From the NCBI GenBank assembly GCA_964019415.1, contig OZ025885.1, forward strand, positions 2,388,851 through 2,452,850: a stretch of DNA of 64,000 bases. The letters run 5' to 3'. Both the position numbers and the translations under genes were made by a program. The notes beneath the pieces are model-generated. The model saw nothing but the letters and a program-made list of their open reading frames with translations, had not been told where the DNA came from and searched no databases. Source of the stretch: Ianthella basta (Eukaryota > Porifera > Demospongiae > Verongiida > Ianthellidae). Shown here piece by piece: positions 10,783 to 22,400 of this stretch (position 1 is the first letter of the stretch; the number at the start of each line of letters is the position of its first letter).

Positions 10783-13110
10783 TCAGCGCACATAAATGGC
10801 CATTGTCATCTGTGTGTTGACAGTAAGGCTGGAGATGCTTCCTGGAAGACGACAGTTACCCCAACGGCAGTCACTTGGGCTGTTGTATTTTTTATATATT
10901 GTGTCGCTGTTGACATAGAGATTGTCAGGAGTTTCTTTGTCAAAGCTCAGTCCAAGGTCTCTTGCAGCATGGTTGCTAGGTGCTGGTATGACACCATTGT
11001 TGATAGTGCAGTGGTCCACAATCTTGGTTGGGTAGAGTAGCAGTCCCCCCGTCCAGTCCCAGTCAATGTTGTTGTTGATGTGTCCCTTGTAAGCGTACAC
11101 CGTGCGTCGGTTGTGGTAGGCCACAATCATCATTTCTGTTGGAGGTGGTCCGCAGGTCTTGTTGCAGCCCCCCTTGTTGGGTATGTTGCACCAGTCTCCA
11201 GAGTAGTCCACACACGGGCGGTAGTGCTTGCTGAAGTAGAACATGTCCTCAGTGAGGGGCAGGTTGTCCCAGAAGGAGTTCTTCCACACCAGGGTCCACC
11301 CCCCTCCATCAGTGGTCATGTCACAGTACACCTGCAGGGAATGTGCACACATACAGCAGTTTGTACAGTACACTTTGTATATAGCTGTTAACAAACCTAC
11401 ACACATGCACCCAATAATGTTCATTTGCAGTGATTACACCAACGCAGCAACAGGAAATGTGACCAATGGAAAGTTAATATTATTTATGCTGTTTAGCCTC
11501 CACTCTTGTACAGTATATAATTATGTTGAATTGTGTATAGTACACTACCAAATGATGACCTCATACATCAAAGAGACCGCCAGTGCAGTATTCAGATACT
11601 GCACTGCAGTAACCAAGTAAGCGCCTCCAACACTTCCTTATCACCTAAATTGTAGTCAACCAACACCTCTGTAAAGTAAACAAGAGCAGAAAGGTCACGA
11701 GAAGCAATTTAGCCATGAAGTTTCATGTACCAACTTCTGGAGAAGTGGGTAGCTCATGAAAGAGGAGCGCGCACATGTACACGCTTTCCCCAAGGATGCA
11801 TTTACTCCTGGGAAATGAGTAGACACGCAATCGGCGCCAATACACCGCATCCAAACATGTGCAATCGAGCTGAGCCAAAGCAAAGCGTCAAAGCCTTCGT
11901 GACGTCTCCGGGTATTCCTGCGACTCATTTCGTTGGGTACTGCGGCCACAGATCTGCGCACGCACTGAATGTTCCTGGTCTGAGAGTGCGCAGGAACAGA
12001 AGTCGGCAACACCATTGCACAGTACTCGAAAGTACTACTGGGGCGGTGTGGAAAGGATACGAAGCGACTTCAGCCTTGTCCTACGGCTAGTTGTTTCAAC
12101 CACGATCGTCTTTGTCAGCTACTAAACTGACACCAGTAGTCTGTCTAATGTTTAAATGCCTCGAGATTTGACCTCACTGGCTTCCACTGTGTTACTACCC
12201 TTCAGTCATCTGATTTAGCTGAGAAAACAGTCAAACTGAGTTTAGCTTAGTAGTTTTGAGTCATTTCATGAGACCTTTCACTTTAACAAGTTATAATTAT
12301 TTGAAAAAGATAAGTATTTGTTTCAGTAGCCCAGTGTAACATAACCCCATACTGCCTTCTTTAAACCTGTAGCTATATATTGTCTATCCAACTACCTGTA
12401 CCAGTGTCTGCTAGTCCCACCTGCACTACTCTCTTCTGGAGTCCACTGCCACAGCCTTCTTCCAGAGTGATCCAGTAGAGCCCACTCTGAGGTGGTCTGA
12501 ACCAGTGTGCAGTCAGTGCCTCCTTGATCTCTTTACAGGAGTATCCTGGGGTTTCCATGGTGGTTCCCAGTGCTACAGTCAACCTAATTGGATGGGAGGG
12601 GAGAGGAGGGTGTTTGTATGTGTCTCCTTTAGCTACAATGCTACCTATTGTGTGGGTCACCCTGTCTTTCTCTGTAAGCTGTGTAATAGCACAATGAAAG
12701 TGACAATGGTTTGGCTACTTCACCTGTATGGCAGCCAGTTTCCACTGCTACACTTCCAGATGATGTCTTGTGGGTGTGTGACCACTTGCACATCTCCATT
12801 GCTGCATTTACCGGTGGGTGGGGTGAGGGCTTGCCTCTGTGGAGGCAGAGGATGGTTGAGTTTGGAAAATAGTATAGTTTTATATTTTGGTGTATAGATA
12901 TCAGATTTGCCGCTAACACTTAGTCTTGCTTCCAATGCAATTCTATTCATCACAAGTTACGAAACTAGCAGTGATGCATCCATACGATGCCCAGCGGTTG
13001 TGTCTCACCTTGGTCCTGTGTGTGTCCACATCAGTTACCAGGTCCTTGGACAGTGCTGAGGCACTGCAGGCTGCCAAGAGACCAAGGAGGAACAGTTTGC
13101 AGGCAGACAT
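10783..13110 (-). CDS. secreted fibrinogen-related protein, copy C0
   Basis: Intact four-exon gene: 13009-13110, 12724-12836, 12421-12583 and 10783-11331; 308 residues with all phases consistent. It has the family signal peptide, the R-T-K-R junction and the FReD signature. The first Cys of the G-C-S-C pair in exon 3 is Tyr (G-Y-S-C-K), unlike every other copy, so one disulfide may be lost. In the C-terminal part N-S-D-T-I replaces N-C-D-T-I, which removes a second Cys, a trait shared with C1 and C2. Intron 3 is about 1.1 kb because it carries foreign sequence at roughly 11540-12085 absent from the other members. Fold and export are well supported; ligand unknown. Confidence 0.85.
11540..12085. 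mobile_element. unique insert in intron 3 of copy C0
   Basis: Comparison with intron 3 of the other C-type genes (for example 25320-25560 and 36005-36240) shows this block replaces the normal sequence. It is richer in G+C and CpG than the surrounding array. Frames are open on both strands (about 106 and 121 codons) but resemble nothing I know. No clear terminal repeats were found, so the class is unknown. Confidence 0.4.
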
Positions 13111-13183
13111 AGTTAGAGTTCTTCCCAATATTGAATTTATAAGACTGACTTGAGAGTTTCCTCCTGGAAGACTTGTATGTGGC

Positions 13184-13191
13184 TTTTTATA
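13184..13191 (-). promoter_or_regulatory. TATA box of copy C0
   Basis: TATAAAAA on the minus strand, 74 nt upstream of the ATG at 13110. Confidence 0.6.
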
Positions 13192-13655
13192 CCCACTGCT
13201 TGTTGCTGTGTGTCCCATCCGATTGGGTGCTGTACAGGAAATGTTATTACGTAAATGTTTGTGTAAGACTTTGATTAAGGGTCATAGCCAGGAATTTCTA
13301 GAAGAGTTCCATGTTCATTTGAGTGCAGTGTAGCAAATTCAGAACATAGGTGTATCAGCATGACTTTGTGTCATTAGTCACATTACATCATCAAATGGCT
13401 GTATTATTCAATTGAGGAGAGAATACATTACCATCCTAGTTAATTGCTATTACGTGATAATCACAATTCGAATCACAATTAGAATAAATTGAGAAAACTG
13501 TACTAAGTGGTTGGCTGAAAGTATCAAGTCATTGTCTGTGTGACTCTGCAGTAGCTACTTGATATTGTAGAAATTGATTGCCATTTTGATTGGTAATGTC
13601 AAGGGTAACTGATGAGCACTACCACAGCATTCAGTAGCTTGGACTATGCATAAGA
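13192..13655. other. array spacer upstream of C0
   Basis: No exon. Matches the upstream spacers at about 26525-26930, 37186-37590 and 40567-40965, interrupted at about 13656 by a mobile element. Confidence 0.5.
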
Positions 13656-14170
13656 TACTTTAGACCATGATACAACAAAGTAATCTGATTGGTCCAATGG
13701 AGGTATTCTAAATCGCTTATACCACCTCTGATTCACTTATACCACTGCTTATTCAACTTATACCACCTCTGGTAGCTTCTGGCGCTTTAAGGCAAACTTT
13801 CGACAATGTAGCTGCAACAAGCTTGAATCGAAATTAACTTTAGCACTGTTCCGAGGTACTTCACGGCAGCTGGCATGGGCTTCACAGGGTCGTTTCCGCA
13901 CAGTTTACACTGCCATTTGACTACTCAGCTACTTTTTTGTCATCATTTCTAGGTAGAACTAGCCAGCGCGGTCCTTCCCCCTATTGACGCTGGTTGCTAT
14001 CATAGTCTAAACACCTTATACCGAGCTCTTTCAATGTCTACGGGCCAGATTTAGAACACCTAGGAAACCAATATAGAGGCCCTTGTGCTTTGCACGCAGG
14101 CCTCTATAGTAATCGGTTTCCCACGGTGTTCTAAATCCTGTAGACACCTTGGATCTTGGTATAACCTATA
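13656..14170. mobile_element. non-autonomous element, copy 1
   Basis: About 0.5 kb block almost the same as 54322-54830, with no coding capacity. The paralogous spacers near 26925, 37585 and 40965 read straight from AAGATAC into ATCAAATGTTATG without it, so they are empty sites. The left part has repeated T-T-A-T-A-C-C-A-C-C-T-C-T-G units and the right end carries the inverse G-G-T-A-T-A-A. The right third folds into a long hairpin (about 14030-14145: A-T-T-T-A-G-A-A-C-A-C-C against G-G-T-G-T-T-C-T-A-A-A-T, with T-A-G-A-G-G-C-C pairing inside). Confidence 0.7.
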
Positions 14171-15390
14171 TAAATTATATCAAATGTTATGAAGTGTAGA
14201 TTGCCTTGGCTGGTATACAAAATGGTTTTATCAGACAGCACAGTAGTGCTGTCTATGTAGGGATGGTGGTGGTTGTTTGTATGCTGTAATACAAACGGAA
14301 AGTAGCGCTGCTCCTGAACAGTAGTAAGAACCGGCACAAGAAACCGCCTACAAGGAAGGGAGGCTGTACAGTATACAGAGCTAACCTTACTTTCACACAC
14401 ACGCGCGCCGTTGCGAAGAAAGCGCCAATGCCTTTTCCGTGTTTCCTCTTCTTATTTTTCTTATTCTTCTTATTCTCTGTCAACTGTAGCGCACGAACGA
14501 TAGGGAGTAAGAGAATATTTTACCCATAGTTGTACAGCGCTTTCGACGGGTAAGTGCCTTTTGTAAGTTAGATAACTCCGCGAGCACATTCACAAATGGA
14601 GGTTTCCAGAAGTTAGGGAGGTGTTCCTGGGAGAAAGACGCCACTTTATGCTGACATCACCACACGTTTTGGCCACCGTTATTCGCCTAATCCTCCTTCA
14701 GTTTCGATTCAATACTATCACAACGCGATCAGACTACTGTTCCAAATGTTTCCTCCAAAAACAAGGGCAGATGTAGGGATGGTGCAGTGTGTACCTGCAA
14801 GGTAAACTCACCTGGCAGAAAAACCGTAGGAACAAGGAGGAGGGCTGGTCCATGCAAAGAGTTGGACCAGCCGGTCCATGCAACAAGGACAGCACTCCTT
14901 GCAAAGCCCAGGTCATGAACATGCGCAGACTTTGAATACGTTTTCACCATCCCTGCATCTGCCAACATTTTGCTGCGCCTCCTACTACTGCATGCCCATT
15001 CCAGCTCTTCAGCTTCCCCTTTACACCCACAGGTACAGCCTTACAATTTCCCCATCTTTCTGCTTTGTTGCATGTGCTCTGTGCACTAGTTATTAGGTTT
15101 ATCCTTGCAAATTGCTTGCTACTCAATCTACTTTGCTGTGCTCTAGAATCTAGGCCCTCCTGCTCTTCCATGCAATCCATTATGTGTTTTGATGTAACAG
15201 CTAGCTGCAGGACCCATATTCTTTGGATTCATCACTTACTGTATGTAGCTATGCATCTTGCTCTGCCTTGAGACCCTGGAAAACCACTCAGCTCAGCTAC
15301 TAGTACATGTTATTGCTTACCATTGCTCTTCACTACATTGCTGTCTGCTAACCAGTACACCCACTTTCAGGCCCTCTCTGTTTGGCTCTA

Positions 15391-15533
15391 CACTGTAAAA
15401 ACAGTGGTGGTTTCAGGCCATGGCCACCAGTGATGGTTTTCAGGGACAAGCAGTGGTTTCAAACAACCACTGTAACACCTTTAGTCCCTGAGAAACACCA
15501 ATGGTGGTCTGAATCCAACACTGTTTTACAGTG
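15391..15533. mobile_element. palindromic MITE with TA target duplication
   Basis: Terminal inverted repeats CACTGTAAAAACAGTG and CACTGTTTTACAGTG flanked by TA on both sides. The interior is also self-complementary (TTTCAGGGAC against GTCCCTGAGAAA). Size and TA flanks fit a Tc1/mariner-type MITE. Confidence 0.7.
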
Positions 15534-15717
15534 TACACCAGCATAAACATTGTACACTTCACTGTCAACACTTGTGAAGTTCAAATTAACTCCCTATATC
15601 CAGGATGCAAATGTCTTATACAGTGTACAGAGTGCAGCTGTACATGCGCCATGGTGCACACCAGACTGCAATTCTGGCTATTCAGGCTTTCCTCATTAGT
15701 GCTTCAGTCATGTACAG

Positions 15718-15872
15718 CGGATCTATGCAACCTTGCAACAGTTCCCGCACCATGGGCAGTCGTTACCTAGGATACGGACTGGTACTGTACACACCTATTA
15801 TATGTCACCCTGTTCGTATCCTAGGTAATGACCACCCAGGAATGGGAACTGTTGCAAGGTTGCATAAATCCA
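15718..15872. repeat. long near-perfect hairpin
   Basis: TATGCAACCTTGCAACAGTTCCC pairs with its complement about 110 bp away, and inside it TTACCTAGGATACG pairs with CGTATCCTAGGTAA. Arms are about 55-60 nt with a loop of about 40 nt. It lies between the two arms of the larger foldback. Confidence 0.7.
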
Positions 15873-16303
15873 CACTGTACATGGATGTATGCATGCAGCA
15901 TGGTGGTATATATGTACATGGGAACATGTAGCTGGAATGGGCATATGCATGCAATAGGATAGTCTCCTGTGGCAACCCTTGTTATTGCACACTCACATGT
16001 ACAATTGCACTATAATACACAGGCGGAGAAACAGGGGATGGTAGCAAAACCTCAAGCGCGGCAAAATGTTGGCAGATGTAGGGATGGTGAAAACGTATTC
16101 AAAGTCAGCGCATGTTAATGACCTGGGTTTTGCATGGACCAGCCCTCCTTGTTGCATGGACCAGCTGGACCCACTCTTTACATGGACCAGCCATCCTCCT
16201 TGTTTTTACGGTTTTCCGCCAGGTGGTTTTACCTTGCAGGTACACACTGCACCATCCCTACATCTGCCCTAGTTTTTGGAGGAAACATTTTTACACACCA
16301 ATT

Positions 16304-17204
16304 ATGTATACCAGCTGAGGATCTATGCATTAACCTCACCAGTGTGGAGTAGTCTAATTGCATTTTACCTATTTCCTTACCTAACCCAAAGAGAGTATGG
16401 CCTGATCCCCAATGACAAGTAAGAATATCTGTTTGCAGGACCAGCCATTACATTGTCCACGTACTACAATAATAGTAAGATATGTATGATATGTATTAGT
16501 ACACTCCCCTGTCCTACTGTACTGTAACACTGTGCATGTAGAAGGGTGCCTCATTGACAGACAATTTGGTATTACCACTCAATATCCCTATGGCAGATCT
16601 AAAAGTTTCTTCATCTGCATTGAACCAAATGGCAATAGAAGCGGCCTTGGCTGTGACCTCAGCTCCACACACCAAGATTACAGATGAACAAATATGACTT
16701 ACAGTGACACACTGTGCATAAATTATGACAGTCCATTAGTCCAATCCGCTAGTCTAGTCCAGTGAATGCAGACACCCACTTTACTTGCCTATCTGTGTAA
16801 TAATGCTATCATATGTAGGTGCATAGTAATTAAATTACTTCCATGACATCAACATGTGTTGATAGGCAGTTCTTTTTAAGTAGGCCACTGCAGTGGACAA
16901 GCTGGCTAGGCTGTAACATAGTTAATCACTGAAGATATGAATGTAACCGTCCCATTAACCTTCACGATGATGGGACACTGATCAGTCCGACTTGGAGTTT
17001 AAAGAGTGGTGAGCAGTAACTACTGACAAAATTCATGCTTAATCAACCACTCCACCTCATACTATAATGTTTACGCTACTGTTTTATAGTATGTGGGTTT
17101 GTGTGCTGAATTGACTATTGTATGTGTATGTGCACATGTGTTTCTACATAATATCAGTTACCACTACTGTTCTAGTACACACAGCCTTGATTCCTTGTGA
17201 TTCT
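16304..17204. other. array spacer, left end of the 10.7-kb unit
   Basis: No exon seen. This segment begins the large duplicated unit. It is closely repeated at about 26990-27885, 37650-38545 and 41028-41920, each time running into the 3' end of a fibrinogen-related gene. Confidence 0.55.
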
Positions 17205-19358
17205 TCAACGGACGTAAGTGGCCAGAGTCATCTGTGTGTTGCGGCGAAGGCTGGAGATGCTTCGTGGAAGACTGCAGTCATGCCAACGACAGTCATAAGG
17301 ACTGGCATACCTCGCTCCAATTGTGTCGCAGTTGATATAGGGATTGTCAGGTGTAACTTTGTCAAAGCTCAATCCAAGATCTCTTCCTACACTATTGCTA
17401 GGTGCTGGTATGACACCATTGTTTGCTGTGCAGTGGTCCACAATCTTGGTTGGGTAGAGTAGCAGTCCCCCCGTCCAGTCCCAGTCAATGTTGTTGTTGA
17501 TGTGTCCCTTGTAAGCGTACACTGTGCGTCGGTTGTGGTAGGCCACAATCATCATTTCTGTTGGAGGTGGTCCGCAGGTCTTGTTGCAGCCCCCCTTGTT
17601 GGGTATGTTGCACCAGTCTCCAGAGTAGTCCACACACGGGCGGTAGTGCTTGCTGAAGTAGAACATGTCCTCATTGAGGGGCAGGTTGTCCCAGAAGGAG
17701 TTCTTCCACACCAGAGTCCACCCCCCTCCATCAGTGGTCATGTCACAGTACACCTGCAGGGAATGTGCACACATACAGCAGTTTGTACAGTACACTTTGT
17801 AGCTCTTAACAAACCTACACACATGCACACAATAATGTTCACTTGCAGTGATGACACTGGCACAGCAACAGGGAATGTGACCAAAGGTTTGTCTGTTAGG
17901 CCCCCTCTCTTGTATATGTAATGAGTTGTGTATAGTACAATACACTACACATGTGTGATACATTTTGAGCTGCATAGCATAAACTAGTGTAGAGGCTACA
18001 GCACAGCTGTGTCAATGTTTTAAGGGAAAGAGCTTGGACAAAGTTGTTGCTGGTAGTGTTTGTGGCTTATGCAGTAGTGGTCTGGCGGGGGGAGGGGGAA
18101 GTAGTGACTTTAAATTGAACACATAACAGATTGATAGATAGTCAAAGTAAGACGTTTCGACCACAAAAGTCTTCAACAGCTCTAAACTGACATCAGTGGG
18201 CTGTCTAATGTTTAAATGCCTTGAGATTTGACCTCACTGGCTTCCACTGTGTTACTACCCTTCAATCAACTGATTTAGCTGAAAAAACAGCCAAACCGAG
18301 TTTAGCTTAGTAGTTTTGAGTCTTTTAATGAGACCTTTCACTTTAACAAGCTATAATTATTTGAAGATGAGTATTTGTTTCAGAAGCCCAGTGTAACATA
18401 ACCCCTTACTGCCTTCTCTAAACCTGTAGCTATACAGTATATTGCCTATGTAGCTAGCTGTACCAGTGTCTGCCAGTCCCACCTGCACTGCTCTCTTCTG
18501 GAGTCCACTGCCACAGCCCTCTTCCAGAGTGATCCAGTAGAGCCCACTCTGAGGTGGTCTGAACCAGTGTGCAGTCAGTGCCTCTTTGGTATCTTTACAG
18601 GAGCATCCTGGGAGTTCCTGGCTTGTTCCTGTAGCTAGAGTCAACCTGAGAGGAGAGAGGAGAAGAGGGTGTGTGCATGTGTGGTACAGTTGCTTCACTA
18701 TATCTTGTCCCGATTGCCAATACATTTTGTACTCAATCGCTATTACGTGAGTAAAATATTTGGGACAGCACATTCTCACATGTGTAGTAATTCACATGAT
18801 GATCTTATCATGTGTAAATCTACTGAATACTCATGTGATCGATAGCAGAGTGCAAATGTGTGTGTTTGTGTCACTCATGTACTGTGTAACTGTTGCTGAA
18901 GTCATGGCCAGGGGAGTGAGTTGATTAACAAGGTTGTTTAAGCATTTTTTACGTATACATAGCCTCACTTGTATGGCAGCCATTTTCCACTGCTGCACTT
19001 CCAGATGATGTCTTGTGGGTGTGTGACCACTTGCACATCTTGAGCACTGCATTTACCAGTAGGTGGGGTGAGGGCCTGCCTCTGTAGAGGTAGAGCAAGG
19101 TTGAGGTAGGAAGATATTCGTTTGGGAAGCTGGGACACTGTTGGTCTGAGGTAGTCTGTAGTGATATTAGTTTGCTGCCTGAAACTCGCTGTCTACAGCA
19201 GCATGGCTGTTGTTGTACAGCAGTGATGCACTCCATGCCCATCAGTGGGGTCTCACCTTGGTCCTGTGTGTGTCCACATCAGTTACCAGGTCCTTGGACA
19301 GTGCTGAGGCACTGCAGACTGCCAAGAGACCAAGGAGGAGCAGTTTGCAGGCAGACAT
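17205..19358 (-). CDS. secreted fibrinogen-related protein, copy A1
   Basis: Intact: exons 19257-19358, 18969-19081, 18483-18645 and 17205-17753; 308 residues. Exon 2 ends in a C-A-A|GTGAGG junction, giving Lys instead of Arg at the exon 2/3 codon. The start of exon 3 (L-T-L-A-T-G-T-S-Q-E-L-P-G-C-S-C-K-D) differs from the L-T-V-A-L-G-T-T-M-E-T-P form of the other subtypes, so A1 and A2 are a subtype. The partner copy A2 lies about 10.68 kb to the right and is nearly identical except for a cluster of changes inside exon 4 (17313-17357). Signal peptide MSACKLLLLGLLAV. Confidence 0.85.
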
Positions 19359-19431
19359 AGTTAGAGCTCTGTCAACCTGACTGTGAAGAGAAGAGCTTGG
19401 CAGATTGCTTGTGGAAGAGCTGCTGGTGTCC

Positions 19432-19438
19432 TTTTATA
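19432..19438 (-). promoter_or_regulatory. TATA box of copy A1
   Basis: TATAAAA on the minus strand, 74 nt upstream of the ATG at 19358. Confidence 0.6.
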
Positions 19439-22400
19439 CTCTTTGCTAATTCTTGTTTAGTCTGTGCTGAGACTTTGAAGGGGAGTGGTAAGTTTACGTA
19501 CTTAACCTCAGAAATCTACTGTCGTTAATACGTATTTCTACCCAGCAATGAGCAAAGTACCTCGTAATGTATTTCATATTTAATTTCTACAACACACTTT
19601 CATCTGTTTCTTGCTCCTTCTGTAGACGATAATTGTCTTCAACTATGTTGAGGTAATCTTTCATGTGTTAATGGCAGTCACTTGACCCATGTTTACATTG
19701 GAATTGGCTATTTCCTTTGTCCTCCAGTGAACAGTCCATCTTAAATATGATACACAGTATGAACTGTTTTCAGTGCCTTGCTGTGTGTGGTAGAAACCTG
19801 ATGGCATCTTTCAATTTTGTTGTGAGACTTACCAGTGTTTGTGCACACATCCGTTTTCTATGCTATTCGTGTACAAATGAGGGTATTCGTACAATGTACA
19901 GTATACCGTAAGCATTGTCTGTCATTGTGGGATACCTTCAATGTATAAGTGACTCCTCAGATTGTATTAAAGTGTCTGTAGATGTGTTGTGTAGGAGTAC
20001 AATCCCTTATTTGGTCAGATTGTCCAGAGTGCTGTCCAGCACCCTAACACTAAGGGTGAAGGGTTAAAGTTTGTCCTGGTATACTCTGGTTCTAGTTCAA
20101 AATTGGATAGTTGGTGGGCACTGGACAGTGACATAGGAACCGGGTGGTGGGGAGGGGAGGAGGGGGGCTGGGGGGCATAAGCCCCCCCCCCCCCCACGAT
20201 ATTAGAAGGGGGGCATTAGAAGGGCAGCAATGCCCCCCTGAAACTGACATTGTAACATGTAAAAGGCCAGAAAGGGTTGTGCACCTTTCAGCATCAATGC
20301 TTCAATGTTTCTGTGTAACATATTCAATAATCAATTTTTGCTTTTTGTACGTACAATCCAAACTGAATGTAGCAAACTAGTCCTTGAACATCCTTTCATT
20401 CCGTTGCAAGTGGCCATTTTCTCAATCTATTGTGCAACTCTGCATGTGTCATAATAGTCAGTGGGAATTTCATTGTTCTAGAAGTCTTGCTCTAATAACA
20501 AGGATGAAGTGACAAGTCGAATGGGATTAGGACTAGCATAATTGTAGAGTATTGTGAATCCCAACTGGTGCTATTAAAGCTGCATGCAGCATGATATAGT
20601 TTCTCCTGATTGAGTAACACTGTGGTACCGACCAATCTATGGCCTACTGCAGCTGCAAAATATATGAAGATCAGAGGTAGTCAACACATTATACTGTAGA
20701 AACACTGCATTGAATTCCATTAGCTGTGGCCTGCACCATAAACAACCTCAGATTACACCTTAAACTGATCAGTTGGGTCAATACACCAGGTCATTAGGGG
20801 GTCATAGAGTGCTCTAGGAAGAAGCCATACCCCAGGTTGGCACCAGTTGGAGTTCACACTAACCCATATTCCAGCCACAGCCTGCCCTTAACCCCTAGAG
20901 AACCTGAAAATGAAAAGCTGACTGTAGTTATATGCACTGTCCAGGCAATAGTCAAACTGGTCAGTCATTGGATTAGTACGTGCATGTGGTCTGCATGGAT
21001 GAGTCAGGCTAGACCCTCTGTCATAAATCCATTCTTAGCTCGCAACATTTATCTCCACCCCACTGACCCTCCCTATCTCACTTCCACGACCCAACTAACA
21101 CTTCCATCCTTCATCCATAGCACTCATGCTTCCTAACGAACCATACATGCAGTCCATGCAATTATCATCCCCTTCACTTTAGGAGATGCAGTCAACACAT
21201 TACCCAAAGGAATGTGACATGTATTGTAAATTAGCTGTGGTCCAGGCCAACACTAAAATGTGCCACAGCTATATGTCCTTGATCAGCCAAGGGTCAGGTT
21301 TAGGTCAGTGGACATGCAGTTAGGTTACAGAGTGAATCAAGAACAAACCATACTCTGGTTGGTTCCATGCAGTTGGAGTTTACAATAGACCAACCTTGTC
21401 CTACTCCCCCCCCCCTTCATGCACACACACATGCAGTTTAAGTATACACACATGGAATTGCTGACTGTATAGATGTACAATAACAACTGGTGTATTATCA
21501 TATCATCATTGTGTTGGCCTGCATGGTATGATTATATACCCAAATTGTGCCTTTTGGCTCAATGGATCATGATTGGTGTGCATGATTCATGCTCAGCATG
21601 GTTGACAGACTATATTATGCACAGTAGCTTACACACAACAGAATTGGGTAGTTCTTCATATTAGCTTTTGAAATAAGATGCCCACTCAGCACTTCTATAT
21701 GTACACACAATTCTTAACTTATTCACAGAAGTGGTACACAGTAAGATGCTGTGCTGAGTGATTTCATGCCTGCAGTGGATGTGTTAGCTTACTGATCATT
21801 CAGCCATGTGCGGGCATTGTAGCTTAAACATACCAAAGCTTTGCAGATTGGGATCATTATTGTATAACAAATTTACAGTGGTGCCCTAAGCCATGCAGCT
21901 AGAGGAACAGAGGCAGTCAACTCATCAGTCAACAGATTGGCATTGTACATTGCTTCCATTATAGCTGTAGTTTCATTATAGGATTGCACCAAAATAACCT
22001 CAAGCTCTAAACTGCCCCATAAATCAGTTGTGTCAGTACACATTAATTATGAGTCACAGAGTGCAGTGATTGAGACAAACCATGTCACACACTGGCACCA
22101 GTTGGGTTCACACTACCCCCAACCCCTCCCCTCTGGTCCCTCCCTTGATCATGACCCAACCACCTCTCCTTCACCCAGAGTACTGTAACACTGTGCATGT
22201 AGAAGAGCATGCACCTCATTGACAGACTAATTGGTATTACCACTCAATATCCCTGTGGCAGATATGAAAAGTTCTTCATCTGCATTAGACCACATGGCAA
22301 TAGAAACGACCTTGGCTACACACGATTGCAGATAAACAAAATTAATAAGCCTAGCAGTGACACACTGTGCATAAATTATGGCAGTCCAATAGTCTAATCC

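Larger units (their letters stand above)
14743..16290. repeat. foldback-type inverted repeat
   Basis: Two arms in opposite orientation, about 14743-15020 and 15915-16290. Both contain the TTTCCTCCAAAAAC outer segment, a GGCAGATGTAGGGATGGTG motif at both ends of a roughly 200-bp core, GGTCCATGCAA-like repeats, the CCAACATTTTGC inner segment and a CCCATTCCAGCT segment. The left side is lengthened by additional DNA that includes a small TA-flanked element. Layout is that of a foldback or nested MITE. Confidence 0.65.
14230..16303. mobile_element. 2-kb composite insertion in the array spacer
   Basis: At the matching place in three other units (about 26983, 37643, 41022) GGTTTTA runs directly into a TATTATGTATGCCAGC-like stretch. 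Here about 2 kb intervenes. The left part (14230-14740) is CpG-rich with no recognised gene; the right part is a large imperfect palindrome described separately. No transposase was recognised. Confidence 0.6.

Noticed and set aside
11080-11391. Plus-strand frames over every FReD exon starting M-S-L-V-S-V-H-R, conserved in all copies
   Set aside because: They are the antisense shadow of the conserved FReD exon. Their conservation follows from the minus-strand coding, and they have no splice or promoter context.
17205-17470. Diversity-generating retroelement as the cause of FReD variability
   Set aside because: No reverse transcriptase or template repeat is visible in the window and such systems are not known in animals. 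Gene conversion or selection is simpler.
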